A stretch of DNA of 64,000 bases from Rhodocyclaceae bacterium (GTDB lineage Bacteria; Pseudomonadota; Gammaproteobacteria; Burkholderiales; Rhodocyclaceae): assembly GCA_028714035.1 (NCBI GenBank), contig JAQTNA010000018.1, positions 17,432 to 81,431 on the forward strand, given 5' to 3'. The notes under the pieces were generated by a model that saw only the letters and a program-made list of their open reading frames with translations, was not told where the DNA came from and did not search any database. A program made the translations under genes and the position numbers. Positions 1 through 10,800 of the stretch are shown one piece after another (the stretch's first letter is position 1; each line of letters begins with the position of its first letter).

Positions 1-987
1 CCGGTCCTTGAACAGCCGGAACAGGTCCTCCTCGAAGGTCTGGCAGCCGGGAGCCAGGCTCTGCTCCATGGCCTCCTGGATGGCATTCACTTCGCCCCGC
101 GAGATCAGGTCGGCGATATTGCGGGTGTTGAGCAGGATTTCCACCGCCGGGGTGCGCTGGCCGTTGGGCTTTCTCACCAGGCGTTGGGAAACGACGCAGC
201 GCAGGGAGGCGGAAAGATCCAGGCACAGGGAGCTACGGTTCTCCAGGGGGAAGAAATTGATGATCCGGTTCAGCACGTGGTAGCTGTTGTTGGCGTGCAG
301 GGTGGCGATGCACAGGTGCCCGGTCTGGGCGTAGGCCAGGGCCGCGGCCATGGTTTCCCTGTCCCGGATTTCGCCGATCATGATGCAGTCCGGCGCCTGG
401 CGCATGGCGTTCCTGAGCGCCTCCGCCCAGCTCGTGGTATCCACGCCGATGGCCCGCTGGTTGATGATGGACTTCTTGTGCTTGAACAGGTACTCGATGG
501 GGTCTTCCACCGTCAGGATGTGGCCCGTGCGGTGGGTGTTGCGGTAGTCCAGCATGGCCGCCACGGTGGTGGATTTGCCGGAGCCGGTGGCGCCCACCAC
601 CAGCACCAGACCGCGCTGCTCCATGACGATGTCGGCCAGGATGGGCGGCATGCCCAGGGATTCCAGGCTGGGGATGTCGCCCAGCACGTAGCGCACCACG
701 ATGGCGGGGCTGTTGCGCTGGAAGAAACAGTTGACGCGGAAGTTGCCCAGGTCCTGGATGCCGAAGGAGAGGTTCATCTCCTTGCCGGCTTCAAAGGTCG
801 CGTGCTGTTCCGGCGACATGATCTCCCGGGTCATGCGCTCGATCATGGCGGGCTGCATGACCTGCTGGTTGATGGGCAGCGTCTGCCCCTGGATCTTGAT
901 GTGGATGGGCGCGCCGGCGGAAATGAAGATATCCGACGCCTGCTTGTCCGCCATGAGTCGGAAAAGCTTCTCGACGATCATCCCCAT
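1..987 (-). CDS. pilU: Type IV pilus retraction ATPase PilU, 3' end beyond window
   Basis: Reading from the ATG at 987 towards the window start gives 329 codons with no stop, so the C-terminus lies outside. The protein is a GspE/PilT-family hexameric ATPase. It begins MGMIVEKLFRLMADKQASD and carries the Walker A GATGSGKSTT, an Asp box ending in VEDPIEY, Walker B in APDCIMIGEIRD, and the His box GHLCIATLHANN. The N-terminal DIFISAGAPIHIKI stretch resembles PilU more than PilT, whose equivalent segment usually reads DLHLS. PilU works with PilT in pilus retraction (twitching, DNA uptake) at the inner-membrane pilus base. It lies 40 bp downstream of dapD on the same strand, and no pilT is visible. 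A GGACGG-like ribosome site precedes the start, and a second in-frame ATG lies two codons later. Confidence 0.88.
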   Translation of the reverse strand, partial: MGMIVEKLFRLMADKQASDIFISAGAPIHIKIQGQTLPINQQVMQPAMIERMTREIMSPEQHATFEAGKEMNLSFGIQDLGNFRVNCFFQRNSPAIVVRYVLGDIPSLESLGMPPILADIVMEQRGLVLVVGATGSGKSTTVAAMLDYRNTHRTGHILTVEDPIEYLFKHKKSIINQRAIGVDTTSWAEALRNAMRQAPDCIMIGEIRDRETMAAALAYAQTGHLCIATLHANNSYHVLNRIINFFPLENRSSLCLDLSASLRCVVSQRLVRKPNGQRTPAVEILLNTRNIADLISRGEVNAIQEAMEQSLAPGCQTFEEDLFRLFKDR

Positions 988-1027
988 TTGTCCGCCCCCG
1001 TCCTTTAGCTGTGGTACTGCCTGACCG

Positions 1028-1849
1028 TCAGTCGCCGCGCAGCAACTCGTTGATGCCGACCTTGGCACGGGTCTTGGCGTCCACCTTCTTCACGATCACC
1101 GCGCAGTACAGGCTGTACTTGCCATCGGCGGAGGGCAGATTTCCCGAGACTACCACGGACCCGGCGGGTACACGGCCATAGGTCACGGAGCCGGTTTCCC
1201 GGTCGTAGATCTTGGTGCTCTGGCCGATATAGACGCCCATGGAGAGTACGGAATTCTCCTCGACGATGACGCCTTCCACCACTTCGGAGCGGGCGCCGAT
1301 GAAGCAGTTGTCCTCGATGATGGTGGGGTTGGCCTGGAGCGGTTCCAGCACGCCGCCGATGCCGACGCCGCCGGAGAGATGGACGTTCTTGCCGATCTGG
1401 GCGCAGGAACCCACCGTGGCCCAGCCATCCACCATGCTGCCTTCATCCACGTAGGCGCCGATGTTCACGAACGACGGCATGAGCACCACGTTTCGACCGA
1501 TGAAGGAGCCGCGCCGCACCGTGGCCGGCGGCACGACCCGGAAGCCGCCCAGGCGGAACTGGTGCTCGTCGTAATGGGCGAACTTGCTGGGAACCTTGTC
1601 GAAATAGCGGGTCTCGCCGCCTTCCATGAGGTGGTTGTCCTCCAGGCGGAAGGAGAGCAGCACGGCCTTCTTGATCCACTGGTGGGTAACCCATTCACCG
1701 GCGATCTTCTCGGCCACGCGCAGCTTGCCCTGGTCGAGTTCGTTCAGGACGTGGGCCACCGCATCGCCGATGCGCGCGGGGGCGCTGTCGGGTTGGAGCT
1801 TGGCCCGGTCTTCCCAGGCCTGTTCGATGATTTGCTGTAGTTCTTGCAT
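1028..1849 (-). CDS. dapD: 2,3,4,5-tetrahydropyridine-2,6-dicarboxylate N-succinyltransferase
   Basis: This 273-residue protein matches DapD in length and layout. An alpha-helical N-terminal domain ([16 protein letters not shown]) is followed by a left-handed beta-helix of hexapeptide repeats from about residue 110 ([20 protein letters not shown], then [20 protein letters not shown]). It transfers succinyl from succinyl-CoA to tetrahydrodipicolinate in the succinylase branch of lysine and meso-diaminopimelate synthesis, acting as a cytosolic trimer. It lies 51 bp downstream of dapC on the same strand, so consecutive pathway steps (succinylation, then transamination) are probably co-transcribed. 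No dapE is present in the window. Confidence 0.96.
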   Translation of the reverse strand: MQELQQIIEQAWEDRAKLQPDSAPARIGDAVAHVLNELDQGKLRVAEKIAGEWVTHQWIKKAVLLSFRLEDNHLMEGGETRYFDKVPSKFAHYDEHQFRLGGFRVVPPATVRRGSFIGRNVVLMPSFVNIGAYVDEGSMVDGWATVGSCAQIGKNVHLSGGVGIGGVLEPLQANPTIIEDNCFIGARSEVVEGVIVEENSVLSMGVYIGQSTKIYDRETGSVTYGRVPAGSVVVSGNLPSADGKYSLYCAVIVKKVDAKTRAKVGINELLRGD

Positions 1850-1900
1850 GGTTTTTTTGATCGGTAAGTGGGGAGTAGGAAGTGGGGTTCGCCGTTCCTT

Positions 1901-3094
1901 CTACCCCCGGTTCATGAATTTATCAATGCGTCTTGCGGCTTCCAGGCATTCTTCCAGGTCCGCCACGAGGGCGATGCGCACGAAGTTGGCCCCGGGGTTC
2001 ACGCCGTGGGCCTCGCGTGCCAGGAAGCTGCCGGGCAAAACGGTCACATTATATTCGGCTTGCAGGCCACGGGCGAACTCCGTGTCGGGGATCGGAGTCC
2101 TGGCCCAGAGATAAAAGCCGGCGTCCGGCCGGGAAACCTCCAGGTGCTTGGCGACGAGGGGCGTCACGGCGGCGAATTTCTCCCGGTAGAGGCGTCGGTT
2201 CTCCAGTACGTGGGCCTCGTCGTCCCAGGCGGCCATGCTCGCGTCCTGTACCGCCGGGTTCATGGCGCAGCCGTGATAGGTGCGGTAGAGGAGGAACTTC
2301 TTCAGGATCGCCGCATCGCCCGCGACGAAGCCGGTGCGCATGCCGGGAACGTTGGAACGCTTGGACAGGGACGAGAACATCACCAGATTGCGGAAGTCCG
2401 TGCGGCCCAGGGCAAAGGCCGCCTCCAGACCGCCCAGGGGCGCTTGGTCCTCCTCGAAATAGATCTCCGAATAGCATTCGTCCGCGGCGATGACGAAGCC
2501 GTGGCGGTCCGAGAGTTCGAACAGGGTGCGCCAATCCTCCAGGCTCAGCACCTTGCCCGTGGGGTTGCCGGGGGAACAGACATAGGCCAACTGCACATCG
2601 CGCCACACCGAGTCCGGCAGGGACAGGAAATCCGGGGCAAAGCCGTTTTCCGGCAGCTGATTGACGAACACCGGCGTGGCGCCCGCCAGGTAGGCCGCGC
2701 CTTCGTAGATCTGGTAGAAGGGGTTGGGGCACAGCACCTTCGCGCCGGGACGGGTGCCATCCACCACGCACTGGGCGAAGGCGAACAGGGCTTCCCGGGA
2801 GCCGGTGACCGGCAATACCTGGGTCGCCGCGTCCAGGGGAGGCAGGCCGTAGCGCCGGGATATCCAGCCGGCCATGGATGCGCGCAGGGCGTCGCTGCCG
2901 GCGGTCGTGGGATAATTCGCGAGCCCGCCGAGTCCTGCCACCAGGGCGTCCTTGATGAATTGGGGCGTGGGATGCTGGGGTTCGCCGATGGACAGGCGGA
3001 TCGGCTTCAGGCCCGGGACCGGCGTGAGGCCGGCAAACAACTGGCGCAGTTTTTCGAACGGGTAGGGCTGGAGCTGGGCGAGATGGGGATTCAC
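1901..3094 (-). CDS. dapC: Succinyldiaminopimelate transaminase DapC
   Basis: This is a fold-type I PLP aminotransferase of 397 residues. I chose the GTG at 3094 (protein VNPHLAQLQPYPFEKLRQLF) because AGGA lies five bases upstream and the length then fits DapC. The frame stays open to 3214, but that extension would run into the divergent transporter gene. Visible features include the substrate loop IGEPQHPTPQFI, YVCSPGNPTGKVL, the Asp-Glu segment IAADECYSEIYF that holds the pyridine nitrogen, and the PLP lysine in FSSLSKRSNVPGMRTGF. It converts N-succinyl-2-amino-6-ketopimelate to N-succinyl-LL-diaminopimelate using glutamate. Its neighbour dapD catalyses the preceding step. Confidence 0.9.
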   Translation of the reverse strand: MNPHLAQLQPYPFEKLRQLFAGLTPVPGLKPIRLSIGEPQHPTPQFIKDALVAGLGGLANYPTTAGSDALRASMAGWISRRYGLPPLDAATQVLPVTGSREALFAFAQCVVDGTRPGAKVLCPNPFYQIYEGAAYLAGATPVFVNQLPENGFAPDFLSLPDSVWRDVQLAYVCSPGNPTGKVLSLEDWRTLFELSDRHGFVIAADECYSEIYFEEDQAPLGGLEAAFALGRTDFRNLVMFSSLSKRSNVPGMRTGFVAGDAAILKKFLLYRTYHGCAMNPAVQDASMAAWDDEAHVLENRRLYREKFAAVTPLVAKHLEVSRPDAGFYLWARTPIPDTEFARGLQAEYNVTVLPGSFLAREAHGVNPGANFVRIALVADLEECLEAARRIDKFMNRG

Positions 3095-3146
3095 GGGATT
3101 CCTGGAACGAGCAAGGCGGAAGCGGAGGATTATAAGGGTGGAGCCG

Positions 3147-4046
3147 ATGCAGTCCAAGACCCATGCCACGGCGTTTGTCGCCCTGTTCACGGGGGCCATC
3201 GTGTGGGGGCTCATCTGGTATCCCTACCGGGTGCTGGAACAGGCGGGACTCTCCGGCGTGTTCGCCACCACCGCCACCTATGCCGTGGCCCTGGCCGGGG
3301 GCATCCTGGCCTTTCGTTCCCACTGGCGGGCATTGCGCCCCTCGCCGCTGCTCATTCTCATCGGGCTCGCCGCCGGCGCCTGCAATTTCAGCTACGTCCT
3401 GGGCATGCTGCACGGCCAGGTGATGCGGGTGCTGCTGCTCTTCTACCTGGCACCTCTATGGACCGTTGCCCTCTCGCGCCTGATTCTGAAGGAGCGGCTG
3501 GACCGGGCGAGCGCGCTCGTCCTGCTGCTTTCCGTCACGGGCGCGGCGATCATGCTCTGGCGCCCGGAGCTGGGCGTTCCGCTGCCGCGCGTGCCCGCCG
3601 AGTGGCTGGGCCTGGCCAGCGGCTTCCTGTTCGCCCTGGGCAACGTGCTGGCGCGCCGCGCCGCCCATGTGCCGGAGGAGGCTCGGGTGCTGGCCATGTT
3701 TCTCGGCGTGGCCCTCCTGGGTGCGATCCTGTTGTTCCTGGAGGGGGCTCCCGCCCTGCCGCCGGTCGGCTGGTCGCCGATCGGGCTGGTGCTGCTGCTG
3801 GGCATCATCCTGTTGGCGGTGAACCTGGCGGCCCAGTATGGGCTCGCGCACCTGCCGGCCAACCGCGCCGCCGTGATCCTGCTCTTCGAGCCGGTGGTCG
3901 CCGCCCTGGCCTCGTGGCTGCTGGCCGGGGAAACCATGAGCCCCAGGGAGTGGCTGGGCGGCGCCCTCATCGCCTGCGCCAGCCTCATGTCGGTCAGGGT
4001 GGGGGCGGGCAGCGACGGCACGGGAGCCGAGACGAGGCAATCATAG
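3147..4046 (+). CDS. EamA-type DMT transporter (putative exporter)
   Basis: This integral membrane protein of about 299 residues has roughly ten hydrophobic helices arranged as two five-helix EamA halves. Examples are FVALFTGAIVWGLIWYPYRV at the N-terminus and IGLVLLLGIILLAVNLAAQY in the second half. The ATG at 3147 is preferred because GGTGGA lies just upstream; a GTG at 3138 is also possible. DMT proteins of this type usually export amino acids or other small metabolites across the inner membrane, but the substrate cannot be read from the sequence. It is transcribed divergently from dapC with a gap of only 52 bp, so the two share a promoter region. Its last 6 bp overlap the convergent kinase gene. 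Confidence 0.85.
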   Translation: MQSKTHATAFVALFTGAIVWGLIWYPYRVLEQAGLSGVFATTATYAVALAGGILAFRSHWRALRPSPLLILIGLAAGACNFSYVLGMLHGQVMRVLLLFYLAPLWTVALSRLILKERLDRASALVLLLSVTGAAIMLWRPELGVPLPRVPAEWLGLASGFLFALGNVLARRAAHVPEEARVLAMFLGVALLGAILLFLEGAPALPPVGWSPIGLVLLLGIILLAVNLAAQYGLAHLPANRAAVILLFEPVVAALASWLLAGETMSPREWLGGALIACASLMSVRVGAGSDGTGAETRQS

Positions 4047-7000
4047 CCGAGGCTCTTGGCCCCGGGATTGCGCCAGCCACTTGAACAAGGTTTCAAACAG
4101 GATCTGGGGATCCACGGGTTTGGCGATGTGGTCGTTCATCCCGGCATCGAGGCAAGCCCGTCGGTCTTCATCGAAGGCATTTGCGGTCATCGCCAGGATC
4201 GGGGTGCGTTCGTAACCGGGCAGGGCGCGTATTTCCCCGGTGGCATTCATGCCGTTGAGATTGGGCATCTGCACATCCATGAGGATCAAGTCATAGCGAT
4301 GGGCCTTTGCCAACTCCACGGCTTGCCTGCCGTCTTCGGCCAGATCCACGGCGAGACCGACATCTTCCAGAAAGCACCGGGAGACTTCCTGGTTGACCGG
4401 CTCATCTTCGGCCAGCAGTACGCGCGCCCCGGAAAATCGCGCTCGCAGGCGTGCCTCGGCCGCGCCGCTCTCGATGGCCGGTGCCGAGGGGACGGCCGCA
4501 GTGGATTTGCCGAGGCGGACGGTGAACCAGAAGGTGCTGCCCCGACCGACCGCGCTCTCGACTCCGACCTCTCCGCCCATCAGGCGGGCCAGGCGCTTGC
4601 TGATGGCCAGGCCCAGGCCGGTCCCGCCGTATTTGCGAGTCGTGGAGCCGTCCGCCTGCTCGAAAGCATTAAACAGGCGCTTCTGATCGTCGGGGGCGAT
4701 ACCGATACCCGTGTCCCGAACTTCCATGCGCAGCAATACCTCCGCCGGGCCTTCCTCCATCAGGCGGGCACCGATGGCGATCGAGCCCTGCTCGGTAAAC
4801 TTGAGGGCATTGCTGGTCAGGTTGAGCAGAATCTGCCCAAGGCGCAGCGGATCGCCCACGAGTGCCAGGTGGGCGACTCCGGGCGACACATTGACGAGCA
4901 GATCGAGTCCCTTGTCCCGGGCCTTGTGGCCGATCAGGCTGGTGAGGTTTTCCAGTACCTCGCCGAGCTTGAATCCCGCCTGCTCCAGCGTCAGGTGTTC
5001 CGCCTCGATCTTGGAGATGTCGAGGATGTCGTTGATGACGTGAAGCAGATGCTGCGAGGCCTGGGTGACCTTGGCGAGCTGATCGCGCAGTTTCGGGTCT
5101 TCGGCACGGCGCAGGGCCAGGTCGGTCATGCCCATGATGGCGTTCATCGGCGTGCGCAACTCATGGCTCATGTTGGCCAGGAAGGTACTCTTCGCCCGAC
5201 TGGCGGCTTCGGCCGCGTCGCGGGCCTGGATCAGTTCCTCATTGGCGGCCTTCAGCTGGGCGGTGCGTTCGTTGACCTTTTGTTCAAGGCCGGTGTTGAG
5301 CATGCGAATCTTTTCCTCGGCCCGGATGCGTTCGGTGATGTCCCGTGCGGCGGCAAAGATCAGGTGCCCTTTCGAGCGTGCACGCCACTCGATCCAGCGG
5401 TAGGCGCCATCCTTGTGCCGGTAGCGGTTGATGAAGCCGATCGCCGGCTTCTGGTCAAACAGGTTCTTCACGATCTCCAGGGTGGACGCGATGTCGTCCG
5501 GGTGGAGCCAGTCCAGAAAGAGATGCCCTTCGAGTTCGGATATCCCATAGCCCAGGGTCTCTTCCCAGGCCGGATTGAGCTTGCGGAAATAGCCCTGGTC
5601 ATCCGCGATGCAGAAGAGATCCAGGGCGCTGTTGAAGTAACTGTCCAGTTCTTCGGTCTTTTCCCGCAGGGCCGCGGTGGCACGCTGGACCTCGGTGATG
5701 TCGCGCGCGGCCGCAAATACGCCCGCCACGTCGCCTGCCGCATCGCGATACACGGTCGCGTTGTAGAGCACGTTGGTGATCTTCCCGGAGGTATGCCGAA
5801 TGGCCAGGGGGTAATCGGTCACCTTGCCCTCGGAGAAGACCTGTTGATAGCCGATACGGGCGTTGTCCGGGTCCGTGAAATAGTCGGAGAAATCGCTGCC
5901 GACCAGGTCCGTGCGTGAGCGGCCGGTGACGACCTCCGTCGCCTGGTTGACGTCGGTAATCTTGCCTTCGGGACTGATGGTGACAAGGGGATCGAGGCTC
6001 GCCTCGATCAGGCTGCGCGCATAGAGCGAGGTCCGGCGCAGATATTCTTCGGCCTGCTTTTGGGCGGTGATGTCAATCAGGGTTCCGGTCATCTGCAGCG
6101 CCCGGCCGCCGACATCGCGCTGCACCACGTTGGCCCGTGCATTGATCCATCGCACCGAGCCGTCCTCCGTTGGAACCGGATAGGTCGCGTCGTAGAAATC
6201 GTATCGGCCTTCGAGGGTTCCGGTGAACTTCTCGAAGGTGTCATCAATCATGTCCGCGTAACGCGGTTCCAGTTCCTTGGCCTTCCGCAGTACGCCGGCC
6301 CAGTCGCTGATGCGATAGGCCTTGTCCGAATCCTGTGCCACGGGGACACCGATCAGGCGCGCGGTGGTGTCCAGGGCGTGGAAAGTGTCTTTCTCCGTGA
6401 AGTCTATCCACCACGCGCCCACCGAGGCGGCGTCGAGCGAGCCATGGACCAACTGGTTCAATAGGGACAACCTCGTATGGAGGCTCTCCTGAACGGCCTC
6501 CGCTTGTTTGCGCCTGACGATGTCGCGGGTAACGACCAGCGAAAATCCCAGAATCAATGCGGACAGCAGGCCGGCAAAAACGTAATAGAGGCGCGCACGG
6601 CTGTGCATCTCGGCGAGCGCTTCATCCTCGCCCGACGCGACGAAGACCCAGAGAGGATAATCCCTGACCTTCCGGAAACTGTATAGCCGCTTTACACCGT
6701 CAATGCGGCTCACGTTCTCGGTCGTACCTTGTCCTTCGGCAAAGGCTTTCCGGATGACGGCGGAGGCGGAGAGATCCTGTCCGAAGCTTACCTCGTCACC
6801 CTGGCGGCGGGCACGCACGACACCGTCCGATCCCACCAACGCGACGATGCCTTGTTTGCCCATCTCGATCTGGCGGTAAAAGCTTGTCAGATACTCCGGG
6901 TTGAGCGACACGACGACCACGCCGCCGAAGCTTCCATCCGCCTTGTTGATGCGGCGGGTCAGTTGCAACGACCACTTTCGGGTTGCGCGGCCCAGGATCG

Positions 7001-7472
7001 GCTTGCTGATGTGGATCTGCCCGGTGTCGGCCGCGACGTGCACCCGGAAATGCTCGCGATCCGAAAGATTGATGCCCAGGCCGGCGGAGAGGTTGTTGTG
7101 GGTGTAGATGCCCTTCTCGTTGATGATGCCCACCTGCGTGAATAGCGAGGACTGGATCAGGCCTTCCTTCACGTAGTCGGCAATGGCAATCCGGTCGCCG
7201 AGCTTTTCGTACTGGTACTTGAGAAACAGCACCGACTGATCAACGCCCTGGATCGTGCGTATGGTGTGTTCTTCAAACACCCGGGCAAGGTTCTGGTTGT
7301 TGCGAGTGAGCGATGCCAGTTCAACCTGGAACTCGCTCCGGGTCTTGTAAAAAACGCCCAGCCAGGTCAGCAACAGCAGCACGAAGGCGAACAGCCAGAC
7401 ATGGACGCGGCTCCCCAATTCCTTGGCATCACGATGGGGCAATGCGGTAGAGGGGGAGGGCGTTTCTTGCAC
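4041..7472 (-). CDS. Hybrid sensor histidine kinase (dCache-PAS-PAS-PAS-HisKA-HATPase-REC)
   Basis: This is a 1143-residue membrane kinase starting at a GTG. Its domain order is a TM helix near residues 25-45 ([18 protein letters not shown]), a periplasmic double-Cache sensor to about 300, a second TM near 300-320, and three PAS/PAC units to about 740. A coiled linker leads to the HisKA box [16 protein letters not shown], an HATPase domain with DTGIGI and GGTGLGLAI, and a C-terminal receiver with LILMDVQMP. It should sense an extracytoplasmic ligand and pass phosphate from His to its own receiver Asp. No HPt domain or output regulator is adjacent, so the downstream partner is unknown. The gene converges on the DMT transporter with a 6-bp overlap and appears monocistronic. 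Confidence 0.92.
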   Translation of the reverse strand: MQETPSPSTALPHRDAKELGSRVHVWLFAFVLLLLTWLGVFYKTRSEFQVELASLTRNNQNLARVFEEHTIRTIQGVDQSVLFLKYQYEKLGDRIAIADYVKEGLIQSSLFTQVGIINEKGIYTHNNLSAGLGINLSDREHFRVHVAADTGQIHISKPILGRATRKWSLQLTRRINKADGSFGGVVVVSLNPEYLTSFYRQIEMGKQGIVALVGSDGVVRARRQGDEVSFGQDLSASAVIRKAFAEGQGTTENVSRIDGVKRLYSFRKVRDYPLWVFVASGEDEALAEMHSRARLYYVFAGLLSALILGFSLVVTRDIVRRKQAEAVQESLHTRLSLLNQLVHGSLDAASVGAWWIDFTEKDTFHALDTTARLIGVPVAQDSDKAYRISDWAGVLRKAKELEPRYADMIDDTFEKFTGTLEGRYDFYDATYPVPTEDGSVRWINARANVVQRDVGGRALQMTGTLIDITAQKQAEEYLRRTSLYARSLIEASLDPLVTISPEGKITDVNQATEVVTGRSRTDLVGSDFSDYFTDPDNARIGYQQVFSEGKVTDYPLAIRHTSGKITNVLYNATVYRDAAGDVAGVFAAARDITEVQRATAALREKTEELDSYFNSALDLFCIADDQGYFRKLNPAWEETLGYGISELEGHLFLDWLHPDDIASTLEIVKNLFDQKPAIGFINRYRHKDGAYRWIEWRARSKGHLIFAAARDITERIRAEEKIRMLNTGLEQKVNERTAQLKAANEELIQARDAAEAASRAKSTFLANMSHELRTPMNAIMGMTDLALRRAEDPKLRDQLAKVTQASQHLLHVINDILDISKIEAEHLTLEQAGFKLGEVLENLTSLIGHKARDKGLDLLVNVSPGVAHLALVGDPLRLGQILLNLTSNALKFTEQGSIAIGARLMEEGPAEVLLRMEVRDTGIGIAPDDQKRLFNAFEQADGSTTRKYGGTGLGLAISKRLARLMGGEVGVESAVGRGSTFWFTVRLGKSTAAVPSAPAIESGAAEARLRARFSGARVLLAEDEPVNQEVSRCFLEDVGLAVDLAEDGRQAVELAKAHRYDLILMDVQMPNLNGMNATGEIRALPGYERTPILAMTANAFDEDRRACLDAGMNDHIAKPVDPQILFETLFKWLAQSRGQEPRL

Positions 7473-7866
7473 GATGACGGAAGTGGGGGCCGGTGGTCAG
7501 GATCGGGCGCGCCATGGCCCATGAAATGTTCGCGATCCATGTCCTGGAAAGAACATGCGCCGGATCAGTATGCCATTCTCTCGCGATATTTGCATGGACT
7601 TGCGGAACCACCCCGGGGGGCGCGGAAAGCTATTCAGCCGGGAAGCCGTTCGTGCCGAGCAGGCCGCAGGCCGTATCGCAGCGCCCGGGTTCCTTTCGGT
7701 GAAGGGGCGAGAGGGGTTCGATGCGATCAATGGGATGATCGAGGTTCATCATGGATTCGGGTCCGCGGTCGCGGATGGTATGATTGCCCGCCCGAAATGC
7801 CATTCGATCCCTGTCAGGCGCCGCCCCGGTCCCTGGCGGAATGCAGCCAACCCGAACCCATCCGCC
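7473..7866. other. 394-bp intergenic region between divergent kinase and smc
   Basis: This stretch separates the minus-strand kinase start from the smc ATG. The smc frame stays open back to 7555, but the extra N-terminus (about 104 residues) is rich in Arg, Gly and Pro and precedes the canonical SMC start, so I treat it as noncoding. The only regulatory signal I can support is the extended -10 at 7776-7784. I see no terminator, repeat or RNA gene. Confidence 0.5.
7776..7784 (+). promoter_or_regulatory. Candidate extended -10 promoter for smc
   Basis: TGGTATGAT fits an extended -10 (TGn followed by TATGAT). The sequence 17 bp upstream, TTCGGG, is only a weak -35, which is tolerable for extended -10 promoters. 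It would start transcription about 75 bp before the smc ATG. This is a motif match only. Confidence 0.35.
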
Positions 7867-10800
7867 ATGCGCCTCACCAAGCTCAAGCTCGCCGGCTTCA
7901 AGTCCTTCGTGGACCCGACGACCGTGCTGGTGCCGGGGCAACTGGTGGGCATCGTGGGGCCCAATGGCTGCGGCAAGTCCAACATCATGGACGCGGTACG
8001 CTGGGTGCTGGGGGAGTCCAAGGCCACGGAACTGCGCGGCGAGTCCATGCAGGACGTGATCTTCAACGGCTCCGGCAACCGTAAGCCGGTGAGCCGGGCG
8101 AGCGTGGAACTGGTGTTCGACAACAGCCTGGGCCGCGCCACCGGGCAGTGGTCCCAATACGAGGAGGTCGCGGTCAAGCGGGTGCTGGACCGCCAGGGCA
8201 ATTCCTCGTATCACCTGAACAACCTCCAGGTACGGCGCCGGGATGTGATTGACCTCTTCCTGGGCACCGGACTCGGGCCGCGCGCCTACGCCATCATCGG
8301 CCAGGGCATGATCTCGCGCATCATCGAGGCCCGGCCCGAGGATCTGCGCCTGTTCCTGGAAGAGGCGGCCGGGGTAACCAAGTACCGGGAGCGGCGCAAG
8401 GAAACGTCGGTTCGCCTGGAGGACGCACGGGAGAACCTGGATCGTCTGGAAGACATTCGCAACGAACTGGAAGTCCAGATCGGTCGGCTGGAGGCGCAGG
8501 CGGAGGTGGCCGCGCGCTACCAGACCCTGAACAACGAACTCGGCCGGCAGCAGGCCCTTCTCTGGCTGGTAAAGCGGAACGCCGCCCGCCTCGAACGCGA
8601 AAAGCTGGAGCGGGAATTGGCCGCCACGGTACTCGGGCTGGACGAGGAAACGGCCCGTTTGCGTGCCCTGGAGGCGCGCCTGGAAGGCGCTCGCAGCGGT
8701 CATTACGCCGCGTCGGACGCCCTGCATGCGGCTCAGTCCGAACTCTATGGCGCCAACGCCGAAGCCGCCCGGCTGGAAGGGGAACTGGGACATCGCCGGG
8801 ACACCCGGCGCCGGGTGGAGGCGCGTCTGGCCCAGCTCTCCGAGGAGGAGAGCCGCTGGCGCGCCCAGGGGCAGCAGTCCGGCGAGGAAGTGGCGCGCTG
8901 GCAGGAATTGGCGCAGGAGGCATCCCTGCGAGTCGAGACTGCCGAGGCCCGGCACCGGCAACTGGTTCAGGAACTCCAGCCCACGGAGCAGGCGCTGGCC
9001 TCGGCGGATGGGGCGACCCAGGCCATGCGCCGGGAACTGGGCCAGATCGAACAGGCCTTGCGGGTAGAGGAGACGCACCGGGCCAACGCGGCCCGGGCGC
9101 TGGAATCGCTGGCCCAGCGTCGCGCCCGCCTGGAGCAGGAGATGGCCGGATTGCAGGCGCCGGATACCGGCGCGCTGGAAGCCCTGCGCCAGTCCCAGGC
9201 GGATCTGGAACGGGAGGCTTCGGAGCAGCGGCGGCGGCTGGCCGACGCGCAGGCCGAGCTGCCCCAGGCCCAGGCGCGGCACAAGGCGGCTCAGGAGGAG
9301 GAGAAGGCGGCGGGCAGACGCCTCACCGAATGTTCGGCCCGGCGGGAGGCCCTGGCCCAGCTTCAGGCGAAGGTGGGGCGCGATGCCGGCCTGGATGCCT
9401 GGCGCACGCGCCACGGGCTGGACCAACTGGCGCCGCTCTGGCGCAGCCTGAAAGTGGCGTCGGGCTGGGAAGTCGCGCTGGAGGCGGTATTGAGGGAGCG
9501 CCTGGCGGCGCTGCCGGTCAGCCCGGTTCAGGCCACGGCCTTGCTGGGAGATCCGATTCAGGCCACCCTGGCCCTGGCCCTGCCGGCAACGACCGGCTTC
9601 TCCCGGGGCGAAACGGCGGCCGACAGCCTGCTGTCCAGGCTGCATTGTGACGATGAGAGCTGGCGCTTGATCCTCGCGGACTGGCTCTCCGGGGTTTACT
9701 GCTGCGAGGATCTGGCGCCGGTACTGCTACGGCGTGCAGCCCTGGCTGACGGTGAGGCCTGGGTCAACCCGGCCGGGCAGATGGTGAGCCGCCACGCCCT
9801 GGTGTTTCATGCGCCGGACGTCCGCACCCATGGCGTGCTGGAGCGGCAGGAGGAAATCGCCGCCCTGGATGTCCGGCTTCTGGAGATGGAGACGGAACTG
9901 GCCGCCGCCCGCGACAGACTGAAGACCGTCGAGCAGGCGCTGGGCCTCGGCCAGGAGAACTTGGCCAGGGCGCGCAGGGAAGACCAGGAGGGGCAGCAGA
10001 AACTGCACCGGATGGAACTGGAGGTGCTGAGACTGGCACAGGCCAGGCAACGTTCCGAGGAAAGAAGGGCGCGCTTCGATCTGGATCGGGAGGAGCTGGC
10101 CGAGTCGCAGGAGCGGGAGTCGGAACGCATCGCCCAGGCGGACTCGTCCCTGGAACTGCTGCGGGAGCAGGCGGCCGAATGGCATGATCGGCTGGAGATG
10201 GCCTCTGATGCGCGGCGGGAGGCGGAAGATCGCCTGCGGTCGGCGCGGATGGCCGAACAGGCGGCGGGACGGGAGGCGCAGGAGGCCCGGTTTGCGCGAC
10301 GGGAGGGCGAGCGCCACCTGGAGGATCTGGAGCGCAGCGGTCAGCAGGCGACCCTGCAACTGGAACGCATAGGTGCCGAGCGGGCGGAGAAGGAAACGGA
10401 ACTGGAGGAACTGGCTACATCGGCGCTGGAGTCGGCCCTGCAGGGCGCCCTGGAGATTCGCGCCGGCAGGGAGAAGGCCCTGTCTGCCCTGCGCTCGGCC
10501 CTGGAGGAGGCCTCCGCTCTGCTGCGGCAACAGGACGAGGACAGGCTCAGGACGGAGCAGGGGCTGGGGCCGCTGAGAGAGGGCATGGGGGAGCTGCGCC
10601 TGAAGGAGCAGGCGCTCCGGCTCGCGGAGGAACAGTGCGAAGAACGCCTGGCCGAGATCGGGGCGGACGAGGCGATGCTTGGAAGCTGGCTGGAGGCGGA
10701 AGGAAAGCCCCTCCGGGAATCCCGGCTGAACGGGGAAATCCGGCGCCTGGCCGAAGCCATCGCCGGCCTGGGCGCCGTCAACCTGGCGGCCCTGGAGGAG

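Noticed and set aside
184..1008. Plus-strand open frames covering the pilU region
   Set aside because: They lie opposite a clear PilU reading frame with intact Walker and Asp/His boxes; the encoded sequences are His/Gly/Gln-rich shadows.
3095..3214. N-terminal extension of DapC
   Set aside because: It overlaps the divergent transporter start, and the GTG at 3094 has its own ribosome site and fits the family length.
7555..7866. N-terminal extension of SMC
   Set aside because: The extra 104 residues are low-complexity Arg/Gly/Pro sequence before the canonical MRLTKLKLAGFKSF start.
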